Position numbers and translations under genes: made by a program | Notes under the pieces: generated by a model | Databases searched by the model: none | What the model was told of the DNA's origin: nothing | What the model saw: the letters and a program-made list of their open reading frames with translations, nothing else | Shown here: positions 16,806 through 25,831 of the stretch, piece after piece | How the letters are laid out: each line of letters begins with the position of its first letter | Position numbering within the stretch: position 1 is the stretch's first letter | Source of the DNA: Leptospira ognonensis | Lineage (GTDB): Bacteria > Spirochaetota > Leptospiria > Leptospirales > Leptospiraceae | DNA: 64,000 bases | Reading direction: 5' to 3' | NCBI RefSeq assembly: GCF_004770745.1 | Contig: NZ_RQGD01000039.1 | Span: forward strand, 62,001-126,000

Positions 16806-19619
16806 ATGAACCGGTTACTCATCATTGATGGCCATGCCCTCGCGTTTCGTGCCTACTTTGCCTTTGCCGCTTCTAATTTAAAGAATTCCATAACAGGTCT
16901 ACCTAGCGGTGCCGTCTTTGGATTTTGGAGGATGCTCTTCAAACTTTTACAAGACGAAAAAGTATCGCACATTGCCTTCACTTTTGATCCTGGCACTCGA
17001 CTTCATAGAAATGATTTATATGAAGCATACAAGGCACAAAGAAAACCGATGCCTGAAGATCTCAAACCTCAGCTTAGAGAAATTTACGAAATGATTCAGG
17101 CATTGGACTTCCCAATGTATAAAATGGATGGCATTGAAGCTGATGACATCATTGGTTCTTTATGCAAAAAATTTGCAAAAGACTTTGATCAAATTGTCAT
17201 ACTTTCGAGCGATAAGGATCTCTACCAAGTACTAGACAAAAACATACACATGTTACGCGGGAAACGTGGTGTATCAGAATTTGAACATATCAATCCAGAA
17301 TGGGTAAAAGAAAATATTGGCATCACTAAAGAGCAAGTAAGAGATTATATGGGACTAGTTGGTGATACTTCTGACAACATTCCAGGAGTGAAGGGTGTAG
17401 GGGAAAAAGGTGCGGCGACCCTAATCCAAGAATATGGAAATCTCGAAACTATTTATAAAAACCTTAAAAACTTAAAAAACAAAGGCTTGATAGATAAATT
17501 AGAAGCAGATAAAGAAAAAGCGTTTCTTTCCCGGGAACTTGCGACGATAGTCACCAATCTCAAGTTAGACATTAAAAAATCAGATTTAAAAATACCAAAT
17601 TATTATGAACCGGCGAAAGTACAGGTTTTCAAAGATAAAGGCTATAATGTTTTACATCGAGATCTTGCAAAACAAGCGGGCATAACTCTAGAAGATTCCG
17701 AAACAGGAAACACAAAAGCGGCAAAAAAAAGTAAAGGCAAAAAGTCATCGGAGTCCGAGCCTGTGGAAACTCAAGATGCAGCTGATAGCTCCCATCTGCG
17801 CACGAAAGACGACAGACAAAAGTATTCACGTATCAAAACGGTCGATGAACTTAAGAAAATTTTAAGTAAATTGGACCCAAAAAAAATACTAGCGATCGAT
17901 ACAGAAACTACTTCTACAGATCCAATGTCTGCCGAGCTACTTGGTATATCTTTTGCTACGGACTCGAATCGAGCTTACTATGTTGCAGTATCGCACGCTG
18001 AATCAATTTATTCTCACACACTCCCCTCATTGAAAGAAGTAATCGAAGCTTTCAAACCGATTTTAGAAAATGATAAGTTCAAAAAAATAGGTCAAAATAT
18101 AAAGTATGATGTGTTAGTCCTTCGGAAATGTGGTGTGGAAGTACAAGGTATCATTTTTGATACAATGATCGCCTCATATATCCTAAAGCCTGGGGAACGT
18201 CGCCACAATATGGACGATATGGCTGTCGATTATTTGAATTACAAAACTTTCACCTATGACGAATTAGTGGGAACGGGCAAAAAGAAGCAAAATCTATACG
18301 ATATTGATCCAGATATCGTATCGGATTATGCCTGCGAAGATGCTGATATCACGCTTCAATTGTACGATATCCTATCTAAAAAAATTGAGATTCAGGATAC
18401 GAGCAATATTCTCCAAAAGATCGAGATGCCCCTTCTCTCGGTGCTTGCAAAAATGGAATATCAGGGAATTTTAGTAGAGCCAAACTATTTCGCCGGTCTC
18501 TCTGTAATCTTTGAAAAGAAAATTAAGGAACATGAAAAAAATATCCATTTTTACGCAGGCAGGTCTTTTAATATAAATTCTACAAAAGAACTGCAAGTTG
18601 TCTTATTTGAAGATCTTAGACTTCCTGCGGAAAAGAAAACTCAAACAGGCTTTTCAACCGACCATTCTGTTCTTGAATCTCTACAAGGAACTCATCCGAT
18701 TATAGATGACTTATTATCGATTAGAAAATTTAACAAGCTCAAGTCGACATATTCAGACACTCTTCCAACTTTGATAAATTCCGAAACTGGTCGAATTCAT
18801 ACAAGTTACAACCAAACGATTGCAGCTACAGGAAGGCTCTCCTCCACCAATCCAAATTTACAAAACATTCCCATTAAAGATGAGGAAGGCCGACTTCTGC
18901 GAAAGGGATTCATTACTTCTCCTGGCTTTGAAATCCTTTCGCTTGACTATAGCCAAATCGAACTTAGAATCATGGCTCATTTTTCTAAAGATAAAAATAT
19001 GATAGGTGCTTACAAATCTGGCGAAGACATTCACAAGCAAACAGCAGCGGGGCTGTATGGAGTCAATGAGAAAGATGTAACGCCTGAGATGAGAAACAAG
19101 GCAAAGATTGTAAATTTTTCGGTGATTTATGGTGTTACTTCCTTCGGGCTAGCGAACAATTTGAAAGTTTCTCGAAAAGAGGCTAAGGATTTTATCGAAA
19201 AGTATTTCCTTCAATATAAGGGTGTCTCCACTTACATGGAAGAGACAGTCAAATTCTGCAAAGAGAATGGTTATGTGGAAACCCTTCTAGGAAGAAAGCG
19301 CTTTTTGCCAGATATCAATAGTAAAAATAAAATGGCGAGTGAAGCCGCCAAACGCGTTGCAATAAATTCTCCCATTCAAGGCACTTCCGCTGACATGATC
19401 AAGATCGCTATGATCAATATTCAGAAGTTAATAGACAAACAAAGATTAAAGTCTCGTATCATTTTACAGGTGCACGACGAATTGGTCTTTGAGGTACATA
19501 GTTCAGAAAAAAATTCTTTTTACGAAATGGCAAAAAAGGAAATGGAAAATGCTCTTAAACTAAGTGTTCCGGTCACCGTTGAAGGAAAATTCGGTAAAAA
19601 TTGGGACGAAGCCCACTAA
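16806..19619 (+). CDS. polA: DNA polymerase I
   Basis: A 937-residue three-domain PolA. The 5'-3' exonuclease spans residues 1 to about 290 (GIEADDIIGSL, SSDKDLYQ, GVKGVGEKGA). A Lys/Ser-rich linker is near 300. The 3'-5' proofreading domain keeps its acidic residues (AIDTETTS near 363, IKYD, YACEDAD). The polymerase domain has LSLDYSQIELR (about 711), the O-helix region and QVHDELVFEV (about 888). It removes RNA primers and fills gaps in replication and repair. The proofreading site looks intact, unlike Taq-type PolA. Confidence 0.96.
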   Translation: MNRLLIIDGHALAFRAYFAFAASNLKNSITGLPSGAVFGFWRMLFKLLQDEKVSHIAFTFDPGTRLHRNDLYEAYKAQRKPMPEDLKPQLREIYEMIQALDFPMYKMDGIEADDIIGSLCKKFAKDFDQIVILSSDKDLYQVLDKNIHMLRGKRGVSEFEHINPEWVKENIGITKEQVRDYMGLVGDTSDNIPGVKGVGEKGAATLIQEYGNLETIYKNLKNLKNKGLIDKLEADKEKAFLSRELATIVTNLKLDIKKSDLKIPNYYEPAKVQVFKDKGYNVLHRDLAKQAGITLEDSETGNTKAAKKSKGKKSSESEPVETQDAADSSHLRTKDDRQKYSRIKTVDELKKILSKLDPKKILAIDTETTSTDPMSAELLGISFATDSNRAYYVAVSHAESIYSHTLPSLKEVIEAFKPILENDKFKKIGQNIKYDVLVLRKCGVEVQGIIFDTMIASYILKPGERRHNMDDMAVDYLNYKTFTYDELVGTGKKKQNLYDIDPDIVSDYACEDADITLQLYDILSKKIEIQDTSNILQKIEMPLLSVLAKMEYQGILVEPNYFAGLSVIFEKKIKEHEKNIHFYAGRSFNINSTKELQVVLFEDLRLPAEKKTQTGFSTDHSVLESLQGTHPIIDDLLSIRKFNKLKSTYSDTLPTLINSETGRIHTSYNQTIAATGRLSSTNPNLQNIPIKDEEGRLLRKGFITSPGFEILSLDYSQIELRIMAHFSKDKNMIGAYKSGEDIHKQTAAGLYGVNEKDVTPEMRNKAKIVNFSVIYGVTSFGLANNLKVSRKEAKDFIEKYFLQYKGVSTYMEETVKFCKENGYVETLLGRKRFLPDINSKNKMASEAAKRVAINSPIQGTSADMIKIAMINIQKLIDKQRLKSRIILQVHDELVFEVHSSEKNSFYEMAKKEMENALKLSVPVTVEGKFGKNWDEAH

Positions 19620-19631
19620 AACTTCGTCTAA

Positions 19632-19678
19632 ACTTAACGACTTTGTAACTGCACTGTAACAGTGGGGGGCTACTATGA
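19632..19678 (+). promoter_or_regulatory. candidate Pho-box promoter
   Basis: Three 7-mers recur every 11 bases: ACTTAAC (19632-19638), TTGTAAC (19643-19649) and CTGTAAC (19654-19660), each with a 4-base spacer. This is the geometry of PhoB boxes (CTGTCAT repeats, 11-bp period), with A in place of C at position 5. TATGAT (19673-19678) sits 12 bases after the last repeat as a -10. Transcription would then start near 19685, making the ATG at 19708 the likely start. The two genes behind it are phosphate-themed. This is motif reading only. Confidence 0.45.
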
Positions 19679-19707
19679 TTCCTAGAAAAAAGAAAGGTAG
19701 TCAACCT

Positions 19708-20493
19708 ATGAAAGCCAAAACAACAACCCCTATCCTAAATAGAAAAGAACGAGTCCTTGAGGTACGCCTTGCAGGAAACCAACTAGAAATCGAACGAGCA
19801 TTAGCTTTAAGATATGATGTTTTTAATTTAGAGATGGGCGAAGGGCTACCGCAGTCTGCTGCTACGCGAAAAGATAGAGATGAATATGATTTACACTGCA
19901 ATCATCTCATCGTCATCGACAAATCAAATGAAGAAAAAATTGTCGGAACTTACCGCATCCTTACACGACAAATGGCAAAAAAGGGAATCGGTTTCTATAG
20001 CGAAAATCAATTTGATATCACTTCTATTTACAACTTACCAGATGAGATTGCTGAAGTAGGAAGAAGCTGTGTGCACCCTGATTACCGTGACGGATCGGTC
20101 ATCTCTTTATTATGGCAAGGTCTTGCAGAATTTATGATCAAACAAGATGTTCGTTACTTGATGGGTTGTGGTTCTATTCATTCCACGGATCCCGAAATAG
20201 CATCTCAATCTTTTGCTTTTTTAAAAGCAAAAGAGGCGATTTCTCCAGATGAATTCAGAGTGTATCCAAACCCAGACTTTATCCTTCCTGGTTTCAACCC
20301 TGATTATGCCATTGAAGATCTGAAAGCGATCACAAAAAATATCCCTCCACTTTTGAAAGGATACATTCGTCTTGGAGCTAAAATCTGTGGCGTTCCTGCA
20401 CTCGATTCAGTTTTTGGAACTACAGATGTTTTCATTCTCTTTGATAGAAAAGAAATAACAGAGAGATACGCTAAACACTACATGGGTGCATGA
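19708..20493 (+). CDS. GNAT-fold N-acyltransferase (OlsB / N-acyl amino acid synthase-like)
   Basis: About 261 residues from the ATG at 19708 (AAAGG 10 bases upstream). The longer ATG at 19675 would overlap the proposed -10. Features of the OlsB-like GNAT group are [37 protein letters not shown], and [21 protein letters not shown]. OlsB enzymes transfer a 3-hydroxyacyl chain from ACP to ornithine, the first step of phosphorus-free ornithine lipid. No OlsA (PlsC-like) domain is fused. The stop overlaps the PiT-like gene start (ATGA). The family assignment is good; the exact substrate is inferred. Confidence 0.75.
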   Translation: MKAKTTTPILNRKERVLEVRLAGNQLEIERALALRYDVFNLEMGEGLPQSAATRKDRDEYDLHCNHLIVIDKSNEEKIVGTYRILTRQMAKKGIGFYSENQFDITSIYNLPDEIAEVGRSCVHPDYRDGSVISLLWQGLAEFMIKQDVRYLMGCGSIHSTDPEIASQSFAFLKAKEAISPDEFRVYPNPDFILPGFNPDYAIEDLKAITKNIPPLLKGYIRLGAKICGVPALDSVFGTTDVFILFDRKEITERYAKHYMGA

Positions 20494-21554
20494 TTCAAGT
20501 AGAGGAAATAGATTACCAATCGCCTAGCCGAAAGGACCAAATACGATTTTATCTATTTACCTTATTTCTTTCTTTTGGGATTTGTCTGGCATATGCATCT
20601 GGGTTTCCGCCTTACTTTCTAGGGTGGATCTCATTTGCCATTGCCGCATTTTCCGTTGCAGGCAATGACGCCGTTCAAACCATCGGTACTTTTTTTGAGA
20701 GTAAAAAATCCGTACATTGGGCCATTAAACTTTTTGTGCTCGGAGGTCTGCTCTGCCTCATACATCTTTTAGGATGGCTCCTCCATAACCAAGAGATCCA
20801 TTTTCATCGGTTAGATTCCATTCCTGAGCCAAGACAGTTCAATCTGATCCAGCTTTTGGCTCCCGTCTTGTTGCTTGTCATCACTCGCCTCAGAGCTCCC
20901 GTATCGACGACTTTTCTCGTACTAGGACTGTTTGGTGGTCGCAGTGTCGACATTATGCTGACAAAATCTTTTTTCGGCTACGGCATCGCCTTTGTTTGTG
21001 CCATATTTGTTTGGGCCATACTTGCGAAGGTAGACCCTCACGAATACAAAGACGAACATACACCAGATCCAGCGTCTGAAAGGAAATGGGCGAGGTTTCA
21101 ATGGCTTTCTACGATCTACCTTTGGATCGCCTGGCTCTTGCAAGATACTGCCAATATTGCTGTCTTCTTACCGAGAAAACTTTCTTTTCTGGAACTGAGC
21201 CTTGCGATTTTCTTTTTGATTTTTGCCCTTTACGTCATCATCCGAACGAATGGCGGCACCATCCAGCGCGTGGTTTCGGAAAAAGCAGATCTCAAATGGG
21301 CAAAAGCCGCAACCATTGTCGATGTGATATATGGTACCATATTATTTGGTTTCCAATGGATGAATACCATACCCATGTCCACCACTTGGGTTTTCCTTGG
21401 TCTCCTTGCCGGTAGAGAAATCATTCTCAATGTCACCACTTTGCGTGATCTACCCTACTTGGATACGTTCCGAAAGGTCGCCAAAGACGTACTTCTCGCC
21501 AGTCTAGGTCTCGTCGTAAGTATCGTTTTCATTTACATCGCCTCCCTCCTCTAA
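20490..21554 (+). CDS. PiT-like phosphate transporter (divergent)
   Basis: A 354-residue polytopic membrane protein with about 9-10 hydrophobic segments. The inverted-repeat signatures of the PiT family are recognisable but altered: [10 protein letters not shown] (about residue 52), [16 protein letters not shown] (about 139) and [16 protein letters not shown] (about 297), comparable to the family GAND and STTH motifs. PiT proteins import metal-phosphate by H+ or Na+ symport. The canonical His after STT is replaced by Phe/Trp, so the substrate could differ. It is translationally coupled to the upstream acyltransferase and shares its promoter. Confidence 0.6.
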   Translation: MIQVEEIDYQSPSRKDQIRFYLFTLFLSFGICLAYASGFPPYFLGWISFAIAAFSVAGNDAVQTIGTFFESKKSVHWAIKLFVLGGLLCLIHLLGWLLHNQEIHFHRLDSIPEPRQFNLIQLLAPVLLLVITRLRAPVSTTFLVLGLFGGRSVDIMLTKSFFGYGIAFVCAIFVWAILAKVDPHEYKDEHTPDPASERKWARFQWLSTIYLWIAWLLQDTANIAVFLPRKLSFLELSLAIFFLIFALYVIIRTNGGTIQRVVSEKADLKWAKAATIVDVIYGTILFGFQWMNTIPMSTTWVFLGLLAGREIILNVTTLRDLPYLDTFRKVAKDVLLASLGLVVSIVFIYIASLL

Positions 21555-21600
21555 ATAAAAAATCTTTACATAGGAACGATTGTCAGGAAATTGTCATTAT

Positions 21601-21630
21601 TGAGATTGATTCTCAGGATTTATTAAATCC
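21601..21630. promoter_or_regulatory. two abutting 15-bp dyads, candidate Fur-type operator
   Basis: TGAGATTGATTCTCA (21601-21615) is a 7-1-7 dyad with one mismatch and resembles the Fur core TGATAATGATTATCA. It is followed without gap by GGATTTATTAAATCC (21616-21630), a perfect 7-1-7 dyad. The heme oxygenase ATG is 17 bases further on, so a bound repressor would block the promoter or initiation region. Iron control of heme oxygenase is common. Confidence 0.45.
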
Positions 21631-21646
21631 AAACAGGAGTAGCCAA

Positions 21647-22327
21647 ATGTCGATTGCCCTAATGTTAAGAGAAGGAACCGCTGAAAAGCACCAAGAAACA
21701 GAGAAGGTTCCCTACCTTCGTGCCATCTTTCGAGGAGGACTGGATCCTCAAACCTACACGTACCAACTCGAAAGCCTGCTGTATGTCTATGAGTGTATGG
21801 AAAATCTGTTTCGAACACACAAAGAGGATACGATCTTATCTAAATTGTATTTCCCGGAATTATTCCGTGCCCAATCTCTGAAGAAAGATATAAATGCCTT
21901 TCAAACGAAATTTGGTGCCAAACTCCGGGGCTTCATTTCTCCAAAAACGCAAAGTTATATCGACCACATTGAAGCCGTCGCCAAAACAAAACCCAAGTTA
22001 CTTGCTGCCCAAGCCTACGTCCGTTACTTGGGAGATCTCTCAGGTGGACAGGCCATTCAAAAAGTCATCGCAAAAACATTCTCTCTCTCGGAAGAGGAAG
22101 GCACAGAGTTTTATAAGTTCCCAGAGATTTCAGATCTGCAAGCCTTCAAGGGAGTCTATAGAACCGCACTCGACACTCTCCCTCTAGACGAAACGGAACA
22201 GGCGGAACTATTGACAGAGGCAAAGAAAGTTTTTGATTTGAATAAAGAGCTCTTTATTGAACTGGAAGCAGATCTCAAACAGAATATTGGCTCCGAAAAG
22301 TTTCAGATGTTATTGCCTGCGGGATAG
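21647..22327 (+). CDS. hemO: heme oxygenase
   Basis: A 226-residue all-helical biliverdin-producing heme oxygenase. It cleaves heme to biliverdin, CO and Fe2+ using electrons from a reductase, releasing iron from host or environmental heme. The proximal-helix motif LREGTAEKHQETE (His15) and the distal-helix motif YLGDLSGGQA (about 128-137) are intact. AGGAG precedes the ATG. A dyad-rich putative operator lies directly upstream and an MFS transporter gene 6 bases downstream. In L. interrogans hemO is on the small replicon in a heme locus; here no heme-uptake genes are visible. Confidence 0.92.
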   Translation: MSIALMLREGTAEKHQETEKVPYLRAIFRGGLDPQTYTYQLESLLYVYECMENLFRTHKEDTILSKLYFPELFRAQSLKKDINAFQTKFGAKLRGFISPKTQSYIDHIEAVAKTKPKLLAAQAYVRYLGDLSGGQAIQKVIAKTFSLSEEEGTEFYKFPEISDLQAFKGVYRTALDTLPLDETEQAELLTEAKKVFDLNKELFIELEADLKQNIGSEKFQMLLPAG

Positions 22328-22333
22328 TTAAAT

Positions 22334-23587
22334 TTGAGTTTTCCATACACATTAATCACCCTCGTCTTTCTTTCCATGGTTCCAGTCACGATGATTGTAC
22401 CTGTGGTGAAAGACGTCGTCAAAGATCGATTGCTCGGCACAAATCTAGACGTGGCATTTTTTACAAGTATCCCAATGCTTGGGTCGTTTTTGTTTGCACC
22501 GATCGCTGGTATTATTTCGGACCGATTTCAAAATCGAAAATATTTTATCGCGGCCTTTTGCTTCTTGGATGCGTTTTTATTCTACCTCCTAACGCTCGTT
22601 CAAGATATGAATTTATTTTTACTCATTCGCTTTTTAGAAGGTGCCTCTCACATTTTCATTATCGGCCTACTTTTGAGTTCTGCTGCTGATCGTGAAAACG
22701 ACCCGTCAAACAAAAGGTATTATGGAAAGGGCGTACTCATGGGTATCACTGGGATGTTCCTATCCCTTGGAGGTGCCTTTGGTATGCCGTTAGGTGTTCT
22801 TGGTCGAAAGAATCCTCTCCTTCCGTTTTATGTAGGAAGTGGCATTTTAGTTTTTATCGGACTAGTCACACTGATCAAATTAAAGGATATAGGAATTCAT
22901 ACCCATAAGAAATTCCATTGGCAGCATCTCAAGAAAGCCGCATTCGAAAATCCTTACATTTTGATTCCTTTCCTCTTCAATTTTATAGACAGATTTACAG
23001 TTGGTTTCATCATCTCTTCCTTCAATATCCACCTCAGAGAGACCTTGGGATTCCATCCGGGTACGCTGGGTTTATTTCTAGGACTAGTTTTATTTCCTAT
23101 GTCGCTACTTTCTTACCCTTCAGCCGTGCTTTCTCGCAAAACGGGAATTTTGCCCCTTGTGCTACTCGGCTCGACCATGTATGGCATATTTTTAGGGCTT
23201 GCAGGTACTACGAGTGAGTTTGCATATCTCTTCATATACTTATTGCTATGTGGTGTGGGTGCTGGCGTGATGTTTGTTCCATCCATGATGCTCGCAAGTA
23301 AGATGTCAAAACCTGGGCTCACCGCGACAACAATGTCAGCATTTACGGGCGTTGGATCGCTTGGATTTATGCTAGGTCCTATCGTTTCTTTCAATTTACA
23401 AGAGTTCTATTTAGTTCACCTCCCAAAGGAATATGCATTTCCTTCTTTGTCATTCACCTTCGGATTTCTGGAAATTTTACTGGTTCTAATCACGATTCCC
23501 TTCTTTAAGAAGATACTCACAAAAATCAACACCGCAGAAAAGGAAAGAGATGAGATATCACTTGCCAATTCTTCTGCCTTATTTTAG
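22334..23587 (+). CDS. MFS transporter
   Basis: A 417-residue protein with about 12 hydrophobic segments and an MFS loop 2-3 motif (AGIISDRFQNRKYF) after TM2. It starts at a TTG 6 bases after the hemO stop without a strong ribosome site, so coupling to hemO is likely. The next ATG, at 22377, would remove part of TM1. Substrate unknown; the position suggests export of a heme breakdown product or an iron-related compound, but that is inference from neighbourhood only. Confidence 0.8.
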   Translation: MSFPYTLITLVFLSMVPVTMIVPVVKDVVKDRLLGTNLDVAFFTSIPMLGSFLFAPIAGIISDRFQNRKYFIAAFCFLDAFLFYLLTLVQDMNLFLLIRFLEGASHIFIIGLLLSSAADRENDPSNKRYYGKGVLMGITGMFLSLGGAFGMPLGVLGRKNPLLPFYVGSGILVFIGLVTLIKLKDIGIHTHKKFHWQHLKKAAFENPYILIPFLFNFIDRFTVGFIISSFNIHLRETLGFHPGTLGLFLGLVLFPMSLLSYPSAVLSRKTGILPLVLLGSTMYGIFLGLAGTTSEFAYLFIYLLLCGVGAGVMFVPSMMLASKMSKPGLTATTMSAFTGVGSLGFMLGPIVSFNLQEFYLVHLPKEYAFPSLSFTFGFLEILLVLITIPFFKKILTKINTAEKERDEISLANSSALF

Positions 23588-23618
23588 ATTTAAGATATTA
23601 AAATTTACGAGGTGAACC

Positions 23619-23987
23619 TTGAAACGGTCAATTCTCCTTTTCTCCTATTTACTTGTGATTTTCACGTTTATTGCCTGCGCTTCTAGCAATAAAGTATCAT
23701 CGAATAGCACAAAAATTCATCCACATACGGCTCTCCGTAAATTGGAAATCGATCTGATCAAGGTTGGAGACTCTCTTGTGAAAACAGAAGCAGTTCTAGG
23801 AAAATCTACAGAAAAATCCTCTGATCCTTCTGGTACAGTAATGGTTTGGTATTTTGTCGAAGATATCGAAGTTCCAGAACAGTATTACACTTTAAAGGAA
23901 AAACCAGCAGCAGCGGAAACAAATAAGTTTGTCAAGTTGACGTTTGATCCTAAAAACAAAATCACTGCCAAAGATTTTAAACTTTAA
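23619..23987 (+). CDS. BamE/SmpA-like small lipoprotein
   Basis: A 122-residue protein from a TTG at 23619 with GAGGTG 4-9 bases upstream. Its signal peptide ends in the lipobox FIAC. The mature part has the order typical of the BamE/SmpA fold: LIKVGDSLVKTEAVLGKSTE (helix and turn), then strands MVWYFVEDIEVP and NKFVKLTFDPKNKITA. BamE is an accessory of the outer-membrane protein assembly machine, but many small lipoproteins share this fold, so the role is open. Its stop TAA is shared with the opposing gene (overlap 23984-23987). Confidence 0.65.
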   Translation: MKRSILLFSYLLVIFTFIACASSNKVSSNSTKIHPHTALRKLEIDLIKVGDSLVKTEAVLGKSTEKSSDPSGTVMVWYFVEDIEVPEQYYTLKEKPAAAETNKFVKLTFDPKNKITAKDFKL

Positions 23988-24748
23988 TCTTCGGTAGGCG
24001 CTTCTTCTTCTGGAGTTAAAGCACCAGGGAAAGGGAAACCAGGAAATGTCTGTTTTTCCTTTCCTTCTACATCATCATCATACATGTCTAAGGTGGTAAA
24101 ACCGAGTAAAAAATCCATCGCTTCCCCAAAATTAAATCCGACCCTAGCTCCTCCATAAAGTCCACCGATCACTTCCAAATTCCAGAGAAATCCTGGAGGA
24201 TAACCAAAAGGTTTTTCATCTTCTTTTGGCAGATATACTAAAAATTCTGTTTTTCCTGTTTGGCGGACTAAATCCATTGTTAGTTCACGTTGGAACGCTT
24301 GTTTCTTCCGCTTTTTTCTATCTTTAACTGGATCATTGAAAAACGAAAAGTAACGCATCTTATAGCTTTTCTGATTGTATCTGTCATTATCCGTCAGTGG
24401 AATTTTTTTCTCATCCACCATCCATTTACCTTTTTCATCCTTAATCGGCTCACCAGAATGAAAGCTTTCACCGCCTAAGAATGTATAAACGAGCTGTTGT
24501 GAGTGGTATCCACCAATTCCGCCGCCTCGAACACCATAGCCTCGACCAAGGTCTTTTTTCCCAAGCTCACTTTCTCCACCTTGGAATAACAATCCGATGG
24601 GCAGTGGTCCAATCTTCACGGCTGCACCATAAGTTGGAGTTTCTGCACCAAGAGTCACCACATCCAATAGATCATTCCGCCTATTTTTCCAATACGTAGC
24701 ACAATTTAAGAGTGATGATAAGAGTATGATTGTTGGCCAAAATCGCAT
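23984..24748 (-). CDS. lipoprotein of unknown function
   Basis: A 254-residue product with the signal MRFWPTIILLSSLLNC (lipobox LLNC). The mature N-terminus (NRRNDLLDVVTLGAETPTYGAAVKIGPLPIGLLF) is a Gly-rich segment of a kind that recurs among Leptospira lipoproteins. The centre is Lys/Arg-rich, followed by a second Gly/Phe-rich block. An acidic tail (EEEAPTED) ends the protein. No catalytic motif. It converges on the BamE-like gene with a 4-base stop overlap and is transcribed away from the WYL gene. Confidence 0.65.
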   Translation of the reverse strand: MRFWPTIILLSSLLNCATYWKNRRNDLLDVVTLGAETPTYGAAVKIGPLPIGLLFQGGESELGKKDLGRGYGVRGGGIGGYHSQQLVYTFLGGESFHSGEPIKDEKGKWMVDEKKIPLTDNDRYNQKSYKMRYFSFFNDPVKDRKKRKKQAFQRELTMDLVRQTGKTEFLVYLPKEDEKPFGYPPGFLWNLEVIGGLYGGARVGFNFGEAMDFLLGFTTLDMYDDDVEGKEKQTFPGFPFPGALTPEEEAPTED

Positions 24749-24817
24749 TCTTTTCCAAGATTTAAGATTTTATACTTTTCGGAATCAAAAAAAAACATAA
24801 AACTGGAATGTAAGCGC

Positions 24818-25831
24818 ATGGATATGAATCAGGATTCCGAAGAAGACTTCCCTATGATTGAAGTCAAAAAAATGAATGAGACGGAAATAAGGCTCTTTGC
24901 CCTGCTTTTTAATTTGATGCAGGAATCAAGAGGCATCTCTTTCCAAAGATTTCGTAAAATCATGCCCAGGTATTATCATAATGATGACATTGACTCGGAT
25001 CGAAAAAAACTTTATAGAGATTTGAACCAACTCAAATCCATGGGTTTCAATATCAAAGTTGCTAACTTTGGCTACCAATCCGAAGACCACTACCCCTACT
25101 ACTTAGAAAAAGAAACTCTAGACCAAATATTAAAATTCTCGAAACAAGAATTAGAATATCTATCCCTTTTACTGTGTTCGGAAACCAATTTTGAAAATGA
25201 GGTTTTATTATCTCTCTCGCAAAAATTATTTTCCAAAAATCTTGACCTATATCCAAAGGGAATCAAAATCCATAGGCAAAAAAATCAGGACTTCCGTGAA
25301 ACTGAATCTGATCTTACGAAAATTATACAGGCGTTAAAGGACAAGAGAGCCCTTATCATCCAATATGGCCGTGACAAAAAAGACCGCCACATTGAACCGT
25401 ATCGATTGATTCGAAAGAATTCTGAGGATTTTTACTTGCTCGCCTTTGATCGGACAAAAAACGCCTTACGACGGTTTATTTTGCCAAGAATCTTTGTAAA
25501 GAAGGAACTCCGAGAAGATTTTGTTTCTAAAAAGAAAATTACAAATGAGGATCTAAACTTCCACCCACTTGCTTTTTTTAAAGACACGCCGCGTAAAATT
25601 ACATTAGAGATCTCTCCCCTTTTCATAGATTCTTTCCTTAACTTTCTGCAAGGCTACGAAAATGAAATTTCTGAAAATCGGATCTCGCTTACCACTGCGA
25701 ATATAGAAGCACTTTTTCCTTTTTTCTTAAAGTCTCCAAACGCATTACATCCGCATTCCTCTGCCGATTTTAAAATGGAGTTTCAGAAGTATTTACATTC
25801 ACTAAACGAGATTTATTCGATTGCCAACTAA
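24818..25831 (+). CDS. WYL-domain transcriptional regulator
   Basis: A 337-residue cytoplasmic protein. Residues about 18-85 look like a winged-helix domain (LFALLFNLMQESRGISFQRF, then RKKLYRDLNQLKSMGF, the usual HTH-to-wing pattern). The middle and C-terminal part has the WYL-type core ALIIQYGRDKKDRHIEPYRLI followed by DFYLLAFD. WYL proteins sense nucleic-acid or small ligands and often control phage-defence or DNA-damage genes. It overlaps the DUF2779 gene by 11 bases, so that protein is probably its partner or target. Confidence 0.75.
   Translation: MDMNQDSEEDFPMIEVKKMNETEIRLFALLFNLMQESRGISFQRFRKIMPRYYHNDDIDSDRKKLYRDLNQLKSMGFNIKVANFGYQSEDHYPYYLEKETLDQILKFSKQELEYLSLLLCSETNFENEVLLSLSQKLFSKNLDLYPKGIKIHRQKNQDFRETESDLTKIIQALKDKRALIIQYGRDKKDRHIEPYRLIRKNSEDFYLLAFDRTKNALRRFILPRIFVKKELREDFVSKKKITNEDLNFHPLAFFKDTPRKITLEISPLFIDSFLNFLQGYENEISENRISLTTANIEALFPFFLKSPNALHPHSSADFKMEFQKYLHSLNEIYSIAN

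Noticed and set aside
19675..19707. Start of the acyltransferase at ATG 19675
   Set aside because: It overlaps the proposed -10 (19673-19678) and has only a G-run ahead; the ATG at 19708 has a better ribosome site. Not excluded if the promoter reading is wrong.
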